Source: Pirellula staleyi DSM 6068 (GTDB lineage: Bacteria > Planctomycetota > Planctomycetia > Pirellulales > Pirellulaceae). From it: a stretch of 64,000 bases of DNA. The notes below the pieces were generated by a model. That model saw nothing but the letters and a program-made list of their open reading frames with translations. It had not been told where the DNA came from and did no database searches. Positions 46,501-55,368 of this stretch are shown in pieces. The stretch is from contig CAMCMB010000001.1 in NCBI GenBank assembly GCA_945875845.1, positions 1-64,000 of the forward strand. Reading direction: 5' to 3'. The position numbers were made by a program, and so were the translations under genes. The number at the start of each line of letters is the position of its first letter. Position 1 is the first letter of the stretch.

Positions 46501-47682
46501 CTATCCCACGGAAGATTTCGCTCTGCTGGCAAAAATCCAACCAAGGGTGAGCGATCCCATGACGGAAGCCAAAGCACCGAGAAGAAACAAGGTGAATGGC
46601 TGAGCCATAGGGAGCTTCGTTGGTTTCTCGTTCCACTTTTTACTTGTGTCCGAAGCCATACTTGCATTGCCCGCCGTTTCGCTGGCTTTGGCTGTCGGTC
46701 TGGTTTTGGAAGGGATCGGAACCATGATTCCAGCCACCTGTATTTCATCCTTCTTGGGTGCCGTGATTTGAACTCGCTCGTCCCAAGGGTACGAGAACAA
46801 AACGTCGACGCCGGGGTTGTCTGCTTTCACAGTACATTGGCAAGCTCCCGCTAAAAATCGGCATGATTCCTCAATGGTTGCCGTCGCAATACCTTCACCG
46901 ACCAAGGCATAAAGCACGCGACCACGCCCGAAGATTGGAAATGCCATCGGTGCTCCATTTGCAAATTCATCCTGAAGGTCCGGTTCGGTAGCTAACAACA
47001 TTCTTGTGAATGCTCGTTCATCCTGATCGTTCCGCGATATTCGGTGGACTGCAAAACGAAGTTTTAACTCTTCGGGTTTCTTCGAAAGGTCTTTTAAATC
47101 CGATTCCTCAATCACAGGCAACAAAATCTCATTCTCAAGTCGTCGCAACTCCGATTCGAGCTTAGCGAACTTTGGATCGTCCACCGAGGGCTGACCCGAT
47201 TCCAGAAAAACCCAGGCGACGGATATCTTGTCAGCGAGCCCATCGCATATCTGCTTTCTCACTGGACTATCAAGCAACTGGCTGACCGATTCCGATGTGA
47301 ACGGCCCGTCCCAAATTACTCGGGACTCGCTATCGCGTCGCTTTGCAGATTCCACGACCAACCACGCAGAATCTCGACTCGTATCGTCGCGAGCAATGCG
47401 TTTGTCGTAGTCGGTTGAGTCGCTTTTTCCATCGAACGATTTGATTTGAATATTGGCTTCCTTACCGGACAGTGTCAGCTCGTGAAACAAGGTCGACTCG
47501 GCTGCACTAAATTCCGACTTGGAAATCACGGAAACGATAAATGGTTCCGGCGTCCAATGTTCCAGTGCGTAACGAAAGACTGGGATCGAACAACACAGCG
47601 AGACGGACGCAAAGCATGCGAGAAATGCAAGCCCTAGGAATAATCGCACCCAGCTTTGCGCCGTGATTCTTGTGGTTTTCAT
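46501..47682 (-). CDS. Membrane-anchored protein of unknown function
   Basis: From ATG 47682 (MKTTRITAQSWVRLFLG) this is 393 residues with a hydrophobic N-terminal helix (WVRLFLGLAFLACFASVSLC), a large outer part (about 40-340) and a C-terminal membrane helix (TLFLLGALASVMGSLTLGWI). I see no known domain. The middle has ESRVIWDGPFTSESVSQLLDSPVR, and ILLPVIEESDLKDLSKKPEEL. The C-terminal linker is rich in Thr, Ala and Ser. A longer frame (to 47871) lacks a signal-like start. It may be a subunit that faces the periplasm with both ends in the membrane. MoaD/ThiS-like gene follows. Confidence 0.7.
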   Translation of the reverse strand: MKTTRITAQSWVRLFLGLAFLACFASVSLCCSIPVFRYALEHWTPEPFIVSVISKSEFSAAESTLFHELTLSGKEANIQIKSFDGKSDSTDYDKRIARDDTSRDSAWLVVESAKRRDSESRVIWDGPFTSESVSQLLDSPVRKQICDGLADKISVAWVFLESGQPSVDDPKFAKLESELRRLENEILLPVIEESDLKDLSKKPEELKLRFAVHRISRNDQDERAFTRMLLATEPDLQDEFANGAPMAFPIFGRGRVLYALVGEGIATATIEESCRFLAGACQCTVKADNPGVDVLFSYPWDERVQITAPKKDEIQVAGIMVPIPSKTRPTAKASETAGNASMASDTSKKWNEKPTKLPMAQPFTLFLLGALASVMGSLTLGWIFASRAKSSVG

Positions 47683-47988
47683 GTCTAACTCGCAACTCAT
47701 TGAGTTTGGTAAGTTCGATTCCGGAAAGGAAGGCAAAGCCAGGGATCGGCTTCCGATTAGCCTTGGACAACCCTTGCTGATAAGAGTTAGCTCTAGATTG
47801 TAGACGGATTCCACGAGGTTGCGGCGGACGGGAATCGCAAATGTTTGGCGTTCCATTGGTTTTTTTGACACTTTTCGCTGACGCTCAGGCGTTTGGGCGT
47901 ACTCGAACGGTCAACCGCAGCTAGTCTTTGTGGGGCCAGCAGCATATGTTAACAAAAGAGGTTTCGAATGGATAATCAAGGATAGTTC
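47683..47988. other. Divergent promoter region
   Basis: These 306 bp separate the minus-strand membrane protein from sdaA. No gene is apparent. AACTCA-T-TGAGTT at 47694-47706 is a perfect short inverted repeat just before the membrane protein start, and TTGACA occurs at 47865-47870 upstream of sdaA without a clear -10 box. Neither is strong evidence alone. Confidence 0.4.
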
Positions 47989-49476
47989 ATGTACAGCATT
48001 TTCGATCTATTCAAGGTTGGTGTCGGACCATCGAGTTCTCACACCGTGGGCCCGATGATCGCTGCGTACCGTTTTGCAAACGAGTGTATGGACACATTCT
48101 CACGTGAACGCAATGGCCCGCCGATCGCGCATGTCCAAATTCAGCTTTACGGATCTTTGGCTCTGACGGGAGCTGGACATGCCACCGATGTGGCCATCCT
48201 CGCGGGTCTGTCTGGATGTTTGCCTGACCGAACAAACCCGGAGGTTATTCAAACGAAGGTGCGACATGTTCGAGAATCAAAACGACTGAAGCTTGCCAAC
48301 CAAACCGACGTGGCGTTCAACGAGCGAAACGACTTGCTTTGGTTGTACAAAGAAACTCTTCCTCAACATCCCAATGCGATTCAGTTTCAAGCCTTTTCCT
48401 CGGCGGGTGAGTGCGTATTCGAGGATCAGTACTTCTCAACGGGAGGGGGCTTCGTCTATTCCAGGCGGGAGTTTCGCGACCAATTTGAAACCCAGCCCAA
48501 CCAAGTCAAACCGGTGGAGCTAGACACGGTTCCCTACCCGTTTACCAGCGCAAAAGAATTGATCGAATTGTGCAAAAAAGATCGATTGACCATAGATGCG
48601 TTGATCCAGATCAACGAAATGTCGAAACGAACATCCGAGGAGATCGACACACGACTGAACCTGCTTTGGGATGTGATGAGTGATTGTATCGAAAAAGGTT
48701 GCAGAGCATGGGGAAACTTGCCCGGCGCGTTGCATATCCCGCGTCGGGCGCCGAAGATATTTCGGACGCTCGCTGCCCACGACGAGGGATCTGGATCCTC
48801 AAAACATTCGGATCTTGAACAAGCCCGTCCCACCACGCAAATGCTCGCATCCGCAACCCGTGGAACGTACGTGGATCCGTTGCAGCAACTGGATTGGGTC
48901 AGCCTTTTTGCGTTGGCGGTCAATGAAGAAAACGCGGCAGGAGGGCGAGTCGTGACGGCCCCTACCAACGGAGCTGCGGGTATCATCCCTGCGGTCCTTG
49001 CCTATTACGTCTATTTTTACCCAGGAGCCGATCAGGCAGGTGTCCACCGCTTTTTGAAGACGGCTGGGGCCATTGGTTTGCTCTACAAACGCAATGCATC
49101 GTTGTCGGCGGCCGAGATGGGGTGCCAAGGAGAAGTAGGTGTTGCTTGCAGCATGGCGGCTGCCGGCTTGGCTGCTTGCATGGGTGGAACGGTCGAACAG
49201 ATCGAAAATGCTGCCGAGATTGGCATGGAGCATAATCTTGGGCTGACTTGCGACCCAATCGGTGGACTTGTTCAGGTTCCCTGCATTGAACGCAATACGA
49301 TGGGAGCAACCAAAGCGATTAACGCCGCCCGGCTTGCGGTCTTGTACGGAGACGGCAAGCACTTTGTGTCGCTTGATAAAGTCATTGAAACGATGCGACA
49401 AACGGGGGTCGATATGCAAGTCAAATACAAAGAAACATCGCTGGGAGGTCTTGCCGTCAACGTGGTGGATTGCTGA
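47989..49476 (+). CDS. sdaA: L-serine ammonia-lyase (L-serine dehydratase), iron-sulfur type
   Basis: The 495-residue enzyme converts L-serine to pyruvate and ammonia. It is the single-chain bacterial type: the N-terminal domain starts MYSIFDLFKVGVGPSSSHTVGPM, and the C-terminal domain carries NEENAAGGRVVTAPTNGAAGIIPAV. The three cluster cysteines of E. coli SdaA are all present: EMGCQGEVGVACS, GLTCDP and VQVPCIERN. The protein is about 40 residues longer than E. coli SdaA. AAGGA lies just before the ATG. The gene stands alone, convergent with lptB. Confidence 0.95.
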   Translation: MYSIFDLFKVGVGPSSSHTVGPMIAAYRFANECMDTFSRERNGPPIAHVQIQLYGSLALTGAGHATDVAILAGLSGCLPDRTNPEVIQTKVRHVRESKRLKLANQTDVAFNERNDLLWLYKETLPQHPNAIQFQAFSSAGECVFEDQYFSTGGGFVYSRREFRDQFETQPNQVKPVELDTVPYPFTSAKELIELCKKDRLTIDALIQINEMSKRTSEEIDTRLNLLWDVMSDCIEKGCRAWGNLPGALHIPRRAPKIFRTLAAHDEGSGSSKHSDLEQARPTTQMLASATRGTYVDPLQQLDWVSLFALAVNEENAAGGRVVTAPTNGAAGIIPAVLAYYVYFYPGADQAGVHRFLKTAGAIGLLYKRNASLSAAEMGCQGEVGVACSMAAAGLAACMGGTVEQIENAAEIGMEHNLGLTCDPIGGLVQVPCIERNTMGATKAINAARLAVLYGDGKHFVSLDKVIETMRQTGVDMQVKYKETSLGGLAVNVVDC

Positions 49477-49485
49477 AGTCGGAGG

Positions 49486-50226
49486 TTAATTATCGTGAAA
49501 CGATTCGCCTTGGATGTTCCCCAAGTACTGTTTGCGAACTTCTGGATGTTGCTTCACTTCTTCCGGTGTTCCTTCGCAAAGCACAATCCCCTTGCTGATG
49601 ACATAACATCGATCCACGGCCGAGAGAATCTCCAATGCTGCGTGGTCGGTGATCAAGATCGAAATGCCAGTTTCTCTCAAATCGAAAATGATTTGCTGGA
49701 TACCTTGTACCGTAACGGGATCGATGCCTGCAAACGGTTCGTCCAGCATGATGATGCGAGGGTTGGACACCAAACATCTTGCGATCTCAAGCCTGCGTCG
49801 CTCACCGCCGGACAGCTTCGAAGCTTTGGAACGTCGAATATGCGTGATCTTGAACTGCGTCAATAATTCGTCTGTTCTTCGTCGACGTTCCGTTCTTGAA
49901 ACGCCCAGCAATTCCAACATGGCCGAGATGTTCTGCTCGACGGTTAATTTGCGGAAAACACTTGACTCTTGGGCCAAGTAGCCCATGCCGCAGTCACGTG
50001 CTCGTCGAAACATGGGCCAATGCGTGACTTCTTCACCGGACAGGAAAACTTGCCCGCGATCGGGAATAACCAGACCGCAAGTCATCCGAAAACTGGTTGA
50101 TTTGCCAGCCCCATTCGGTCCCAGCAATCCTACGATTTCCGCTTCGCCCACTCGCATGTTGACGCCATTGACCACTTTGCGTCTGCCATATGTCTTTTCA
50201 AGTCCAACAACATTCAGAACATCCAT
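49486..50226 (-). CDS. lptB: LPS export ABC transporter ATPase LptB
   Basis: The 246-residue ATPase has Walker A GPNGAGKST, Q-loop LAQESSVFRKLTV, signature LSGGERRR, Walker B RIIMLDEPFAGID and the H-switch in LITDHAALEIL. ESSVFRKLTVEQNI and the overall length match LptB, which powers lipopolysaccharide transport from the inner membrane with LptF and LptG. LptB usually has DHNV in place of DHAA, a small difference. The gene lies 48 bp downstream of lepB on the same strand. No lptF, lptG or lptC is in the window, so a general branched-chain-type ABC ATPase is the main alternative. Confidence 0.9.
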   Translation of the reverse strand: MDVLNVVGLEKTYGRRKVVNGVNMRVGEAEIVGLLGPNGAGKSTSFRMTCGLVIPDRGQVFLSGEEVTHWPMFRRARDCGMGYLAQESSVFRKLTVEQNISAMLELLGVSRTERRRRTDELLTQFKITHIRRSKASKLSGGERRRLEIARCLVSNPRIIMLDEPFAGIDPVTVQGIQQIIFDLRETGISILITDHAALEILSAVDRCYVISKGIVLCEGTPEEVKQHPEVRKQYLGNIQGESFHDN

Positions 50227-50274
50227 GTTCTTATTCTTTCAAAAAGCACTTTCAAAAAGCAGTCGTGAGTCCAA

Positions 50275-52185
50275 CTAGCGAATGAGTGACATTCGTTGAA
50301 AATTGGGCAAGAATGGCACAGGCGCATTCCAATAGTGTGGCCAGAACACCATAACAGCTCGACCAATCAACAGTTTTTCGGGCGCGTGGCCCCAAGCTCT
50401 TGCATCGGAACTTGCACTTGAGTTGTCGCCCATGGGGAAATACCAATCCTTTTGCATCTCAAATTCCACCGCCTGGCGAGTCTGTCCCATCTCGCTATTG
50501 GCCCAAAGCATGGGGTTCGTCAGCAGAGCATTTCGATTGAGACCTGCGGGAGACATCTTTCGGCTCAACTCGTCGAACGACAGATTATGGACTTCACTCG
50601 CATACCGCTCATTGTTTTTCTGTGTGGTGGAGTTTCGCAGAGCCCGGGTTACTTCGGCGTAGTCAAACAGATCTCTCGAGATGCTTGCAATATAATAGAT
50701 GTCCCGGAAGGCTTGGATACGAAAAACTTCGGCTCCCCCCCCGTCAATACCAATGGCGATCGGAGCCGCATCGAGTGGATTGTTCGGCTTTGTTTTGGGT
50801 GTGCGCATTTCGATTGGCAGGTATTCCGCGGTCATCAAATTGCCGCTCGGTGTCCACTGCACGTGCTTGCCGTCGACCCAAAGTGTCAGCGTGTCGTCCA
50901 CATTGGCGAATCGAATACGATGTCGTCCCCCTGAGCGGATGGATGTTTCCGCAGTGGCAATGCTTGCCAGAGCTTTATTGCCATCTTGAAAGGCGTCAAC
51001 AGGCATTCCGTCGATCAGCACCTTTACCGTCGCCGTTCCGGTTTTCAAGTCGACACGAACTTCGTGCTCCACTCCCGCTTCCACCAGGGAGAGGAGAATG
51101 GATTGTGTGGCTTTCTCGGTTTTGAAATCGACCTCCATCGCCAAGTCACCCGTCCAGTGCAGCCCGTCATTTTCAAATGGACGATTTAGGGCTCCACCTC
51201 GCGCGTTGGAGTTGCGGATAATGCCTTCCGCAACCGAGCGAAAGTTATCGTCGATCCTACCGTTTGAATCGTTGGAGTAACTTGCGTTGTAGGCGGTAAA
51301 GTCCGTAATGAGTCTCGACGATTGCGGGGGAATCGGTGCGGGCAGGGCACTCGTTTTTTCGATCGATTCCCAAGCGAGTGGATTGACGACACGATGGTAA
51401 TATCGCATCCAATGCGTTGTTCCTGATGGTACTCCAGTGATCGTCGCAGACCAATTGGTTTCGGATTGGTTGACATTCCACGTCGACTCTCCCGCAGGGA
51501 ATGGCTGCCAGGCGCTCGGCATTCCGGCTTTCACAAGGGACTTGGGTACATGCTTGGAATCGTAGAGCCTTTGCAGCATCTTGTTCAGGACATGCGGCGG
51601 CTTGCGAGCGATTTCAAATCCCGCGACAGCTTTCTCCTCACCATCCTTCTTTTGGACAAAGATGTCCCCTTCTCGGATGCGAATGGTTTCATTTGGGCAA
51701 CCAATGCATCGCTTGATATAGTTCAAACGGGCATCTTCGATGTGTTTAAAAACAATCACATCCCAGCGTCGTGGTTTCGAAAAGACATAAGCTAGCTTAC
51801 TGACCAAAATGCGATCGCCGGAAAACGTTGCGTTGTTGGAATCCTGACTTGGATCTGCGACCTGTGGCTTGCGACAAAGCGGGCAGGTGGTCCCGACGAC
51901 CGTATTCCCACTCTTGGCACCGACGTCCGTGAACTCGTTGCTTGCCCCGCATTGATACTGACAACCACACTCCTCACAATGAATATCTTTGTGAGCGCCC
52001 ATCAAAGTGGGCGCCATGGAACCGGTCGGAATGACAAACGCTTCGGCAATGAAGGCCTTGAACAGCAACGCCAGGATAAAGGCGACCGCCAAGCTTTCGA
52101 TGGTTTCGCGAACCACCTGCAATTCGCTAGTCGGTGCAGTCTCTGCTGTCGGTGCAGTCACTTTGGTAGGTGCGGCCTCGGTCAT
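50275..52185 (-). CDS. lepB: Signal peptidase I with zinc-ribbon and large insertion
   Basis: From ATG 52185 this is 636 residues, about twice the usual length. An Ala/Thr/Pro-rich start leads into a membrane helix (SLAVAFILALLFKAFIAEAF) and the catalytic Ser56 in PTGSMAPTL. A four-cysteine zinc-ribbon-like insert follows (CEEC near residue 70, CPLC near 101). The Lys of the Ser-Lys pair is Lys158 in YIKRCIGCPNETI. Then come about 400 extra residues, partly a LamG-like beta-sandwich (AMEVDFKTEKATQSILLSLVE), before the conserved MGDNSSASSDAR box (about 586). The enzyme removes signal peptides at the outer face of the inner membrane. The start at 52326 looks unsupported. lptB follows in the same direction. 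Confidence 0.92.
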   Translation of the reverse strand: MTEAAPTKVTAPTAETAPTSELQVVRETIESLAVAFILALLFKAFIAEAFVIPTGSMAPTLMGAHKDIHCEECGCQYQCGASNEFTDVGAKSGNTVVGTTCPLCRKPQVADPSQDSNNATFSGDRILVSKLAYVFSKPRRWDVIVFKHIEDARLNYIKRCIGCPNETIRIREGDIFVQKKDGEEKAVAGFEIARKPPHVLNKMLQRLYDSKHVPKSLVKAGMPSAWQPFPAGESTWNVNQSETNWSATITGVPSGTTHWMRYYHRVVNPLAWESIEKTSALPAPIPPQSSRLITDFTAYNASYSNDSNGRIDDNFRSVAEGIIRNSNARGGALNRPFENDGLHWTGDLAMEVDFKTEKATQSILLSLVEAGVEHEVRVDLKTGTATVKVLIDGMPVDAFQDGNKALASIATAETSIRSGGRHRIRFANVDDTLTLWVDGKHVQWTPSGNLMTAEYLPIEMRTPKTKPNNPLDAAPIAIGIDGGGAEVFRIQAFRDIYYIASISRDLFDYAEVTRALRNSTTQKNNERYASEVHNLSFDELSRKMSPAGLNRNALLTNPMLWANSEMGQTRQAVEFEMQKDWYFPMGDNSSASSDARAWGHAPEKLLIGRAVMVFWPHYWNAPVPFLPNFQRMSLIR

Positions 52186-52546
52186 GAATGGGTTCTGGAG
52201 TAGAGGATGGGTCAGGATTGCGGGTACTTCGAACAGAAGCAGTATAACGAACTGAGGGGATTCGTTGCTGCGCGAGAATTCTTGGCATGGCTTAAAACGC
52301 GATCGATGGCTAACTATCCCCCTCAAAAGCCGGGTGTAAGGCAGAAAAGGGAGTTTCCGGAGTGCAAGATGGTTGAAAACCCATGGGATTTTACATTGGA
52401 GAACCGTCCGGTTGCATCTTTACGCAGACCACCAATTTCGCGACAATATGGGGTTTTGCGATTATCGTACATGTCTGAAGGTGGCCACTTGGGGGTCGCC
52501 TAGTGGGCTGACCAGAATAAATAGATTGAGAAAGAAGCGTATTCCA
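52186..52546. other. Divergent region between lepB and aceE
   Basis: These 361 bp hold no gene I can support; the two overlapping plus-strand frames have no homology-like features. Both promoters must lie here. Before aceE the only possible ribosome site is AAAGAAG, 10-16 bases upstream of the ATG. Confidence 0.45.
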
Positions 52547-55300
52547 ATGGCAGATGCGAAAGTCTTAGGCGAAGTCGACCCAGCGGTGATGGCGGCATCC
52601 GGCCAAGTCGAAGCACAGATCGATGTAGATCCTGCCGAGACCAGCGAGTGGCTTGGCTCACTCGACTACGTCCACAAGAGCAAAGGTGCAGATCGCGTCC
52701 GTTATCTCGTCAAAGCCCTGGAAAATCGGGCCCGTCGAGATGGTGTGGAGATCCCATTCGAGACCAACACGCCCTACGTCAACACCATTCCACCCAACAA
52801 GCAACCTGCCTATCCCGGCAACCGAGAAACCGAACGCCGCATCAAAAGTATCGTTCGCTGGAACGCCATGGCTATGGTGGTTCGGGCCAACAAAAAGACG
52901 GACGGACAACCGGGCCATATCGGTGGTGGGGTCGGCGGTCACATCAGCACATTCGCAAGCAGTGCCACGCTTTACGAAGTTGCCTTCAATCATTTCTTTC
53001 GCGGTCGAGGTGAATCCGGCTATTCGGGCGACAACATCTATTTCCAAGGGCACGCCTCCCCCGGAATGTACTCGCGGGCTTTTCTCGAAGGTCGATTGCC
53101 ACAAGCCAAACTCGAAAATTTCCGCCAAGAGCTTCAACCGGAGGGGGGACTGAGCAGTTATCCGCACCCGTGGCTAATGCAGGATTTTTGGGAGTACCCG
53201 ACGGTGTCCATGGGCTTGGGCCCAATCATGGCCATTTACCAAGCACGATTCAATGAGTACCTCAAAGATCGCGGACTCAAAGATACTTCCGGTCAAAAGG
53301 TCTGGGCTTTCCTCGGCGATGGTGAATGCGATGAACCCGAAACCTTGGGCGCTATCACTTTGGCTTCACGTGAAAAACTTGACAATTTGATCTTTGTCGT
53401 AAACTGCAATTTGCAACGACTCGATGGCCCTGTTCGAGGAAACGGCAAGATTATTCAAGAACTCGAGGCGGTCTTTCGAGGCGCCGGCTGGAATGTTATC
53501 AAAGTCATCTGGGGAAGTGATTGGGACGTGCTTCTTGCCAAAGATGAATCTGGCCTTCTTGCTCAACGCATGACCGAAATCGTCGATGGCCAATACCAAA
53601 AGTATGTTGGCATGAACGGTGCCTACATTCGTGAGCACTTCTTTGGCAAGTACCCTGAACTGCTCAAGCTCGTCGAAAACTTCTCGGACGAAAAACTCGA
53701 GAAGATGGGACGTGGCGGGCACGATCCCGAAAAAGTCTATGCCGCTTACAAAGCCGCCGTCGAACACAAAGGGCAACCGACCGTCATCTTGGCAAAGACG
53801 ATCAAGGGCTACGGACTTGGCGAAGCGGGCGAGGGCCGCAACATTGCTCACAACCAAAAGAAGATGAACGAGAAGGAACTCCTTGAATTTCGAAGCCGAT
53901 TCGGGATTCCTATTTCCGATGAAGAGGTAGGCAGCGCTCCTTTCTACAAGCCGCCTGCAACCAGTCTCGAAATCAAATACATGCGAGACCGTCGTGAAGC
54001 GCTAGGCGGGTCTGTTCCAAGTCGGCCCACCGACCATCCGAAGCTCGATGTCCCAAAGCTAGAGGAATACCGTAAATTCATGGGGCAGTACATCGAAGGA
54101 AAAGCCATCAGCACTACCCAAGGATTTGTGCGTTTGCTAAACCGTTTGGTGAAAGACAGCAAAATTGGACAAAACATTGTTCCGATCGTGCCCGATGAAT
54201 CGCGGACGTTCGGTATGGAAGGCATGTTCAAAGAGATCGGCATCTATGCGCATGCGGGACAGCTTTACGAACCGATCGATTCCGATCAGATCGCGTATTA
54301 TAAGGAAGCTCGCGATGGTCAAATCCTCGAAGAAGGAATCACCGAAGCAGGCTCGATGAGCAGTTTCAACGCTGCCGGCACCGCCTATTCGGCACACGGT
54401 ATCAACATGATTCCCTTTTACATCTACTACTCGATGTTCGGTTTTCAACGCGTAGGCGATTCGATTTGGGCCGCCGCAGATATGCGTGCCAAGGGGTTCC
54501 TGATCGGCGGTACTGCAGGCCGAACAACCCTCAACGGCGAAGGTCTCCAACACCAAGACGGTCACAGCCATCTCAACGCAATGGCGTTTCCGACCGTGCG
54601 CGCTTACGATCCGGCCTGGGCTTACGAAACCGCTGTCATCGTTTTCGATGGTATGCGTCGACTGTATCAAGAAAATGAAACGGCTATCTACTATATTACC
54701 GTTCACAACGAAGACTATGAAATGCCCTCCATGCCAGAGGGCGTGGAAGAAGGCATCATCCAAGGCATCTACAAGTATGCTTCCAAGGAAGTTCCTGGAG
54801 CCAAAGCTCGGGTCCAACTCTTTGGCAGTGGATCCATATTGCGAAGCGTTTTGGAGGCCCAGCAAATCTTGGCGGAAAAGTACAACGTGGCTAGCGACGC
54901 ATGGAGCGTCACCAGTTACACGCAACTTAGACGCGATGCTCAAACGTGTGAACGATGGAATATGCTCCACCCAGACCAGCCAGCTCGTAAGAGCTACATC
55001 GAAAACGTGCTAGCTGGCGTCAAGGGTCCGATCATTTCAGCCAGCGACAACGTGCGAGCGGTAGGCGAACAACTGCTCCCGTACATGACAACGGACTACT
55101 ACGTGCTCGGGACGGACGGCTTGGGGCGAAGCGAAACACGCACTGCCTTGCGACGCCATTTCGAAGTCGATGCAGCCTCGGTCACCATCGCGGCCCTCTA
55201 TCGATTGAGCAAACAAGGTGTCCTCTCCGGCAGCGTTGTGGCACAAGCCATAAAAGATCTAGGATACGACGCCGAAAAAACCAACCCATTGTTCGCATAG
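52547..55300 (+). CDS. aceE: Pyruvate dehydrogenase E1 component, homodimeric
   Basis: The 917-residue protein is the single-chain E1 of the pyruvate dehydrogenase complex, which decarboxylates pyruvate with thiamine diphosphate and acetylates the lipoyl group of E2. The start at ATG 52547 (MADAKVLGEVDP) is chosen since the 58 codons upstream read as noncoding. Marks include GGGVGGHISTFASSATLYE, YFQGHASPGMYSRAFLEGRL, the thiamine-binding GDGECDEPETLG with NCNLQRLDGPVRGNG, and the second domain with PIVPDESRTFGMEG. The third domain has QILEEGITEAGSMSSF and DGLGRSETR near the end. aceF follows 68 bp later. This is an E. coli-type E1, not the alpha/beta form. Confidence 0.96.
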   Translation: MADAKVLGEVDPAVMAASGQVEAQIDVDPAETSEWLGSLDYVHKSKGADRVRYLVKALENRARRDGVEIPFETNTPYVNTIPPNKQPAYPGNRETERRIKSIVRWNAMAMVVRANKKTDGQPGHIGGGVGGHISTFASSATLYEVAFNHFFRGRGESGYSGDNIYFQGHASPGMYSRAFLEGRLPQAKLENFRQELQPEGGLSSYPHPWLMQDFWEYPTVSMGLGPIMAIYQARFNEYLKDRGLKDTSGQKVWAFLGDGECDEPETLGAITLASREKLDNLIFVVNCNLQRLDGPVRGNGKIIQELEAVFRGAGWNVIKVIWGSDWDVLLAKDESGLLAQRMTEIVDGQYQKYVGMNGAYIREHFFGKYPELLKLVENFSDEKLEKMGRGGHDPEKVYAAYKAAVEHKGQPTVILAKTIKGYGLGEAGEGRNIAHNQKKMNEKELLEFRSRFGIPISDEEVGSAPFYKPPATSLEIKYMRDRREALGGSVPSRPTDHPKLDVPKLEEYRKFMGQYIEGKAISTTQGFVRLLNRLVKDSKIGQNIVPIVPDESRTFGMEGMFKEIGIYAHAGQLYEPIDSDQIAYYKEARDGQILEEGITEAGSMSSFNAAGTAYSAHGINMIPFYIYYSMFGFQRVGDSIWAAADMRAKGFLIGGTAGRTTLNGEGLQHQDGHSHLNAMAFPTVRAYDPAWAYETAVIVFDGMRRLYQENETAIYYITVHNEDYEMPSMPEGVEEGIIQGIYKYASKEVPGAKARVQLFGSGSILRSVLEAQQILAEKYNVASDAWSVTSYTQLRRDAQTCERWNMLHPDQPARKSYIENVLAGVKGPIISASDNVRAVGEQLLPYMTTDYYVLGTDGLGRSETRTALRRHFEVDAASVTIAALYRLSKQGVLSGSVVAQAIKDLGYDAEKTNPLFA

Positions 55301-55368
55301 TCAGTGCCCCTTCCCCGGAACGAGGCAAATTTATCCAACATCCACTCAGCATTTAGATTGTCAGAATC

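Noticed and set aside
47865-47893. TTGACA-led sigma-70 promoter before sdaA
   Set aside because: The -35-like box has no matching -10 at 16-18 bp.
52186-52326. Extended N-terminus of the signal peptidase
   Set aside because: The added residues contain no membrane or catalytic feature, and the ATG at 52185 gives a standard layout.
52207-52503. 98-codon frame upstream of aceE
   Set aside because: It overlaps the promoter region, has no recognisable pattern, and would end shortly before the aceE start.
52373-52546. Extended N-terminus of AceE
   Set aside because: The 58 extra residues show no E1 features; homologues start near MADAK.
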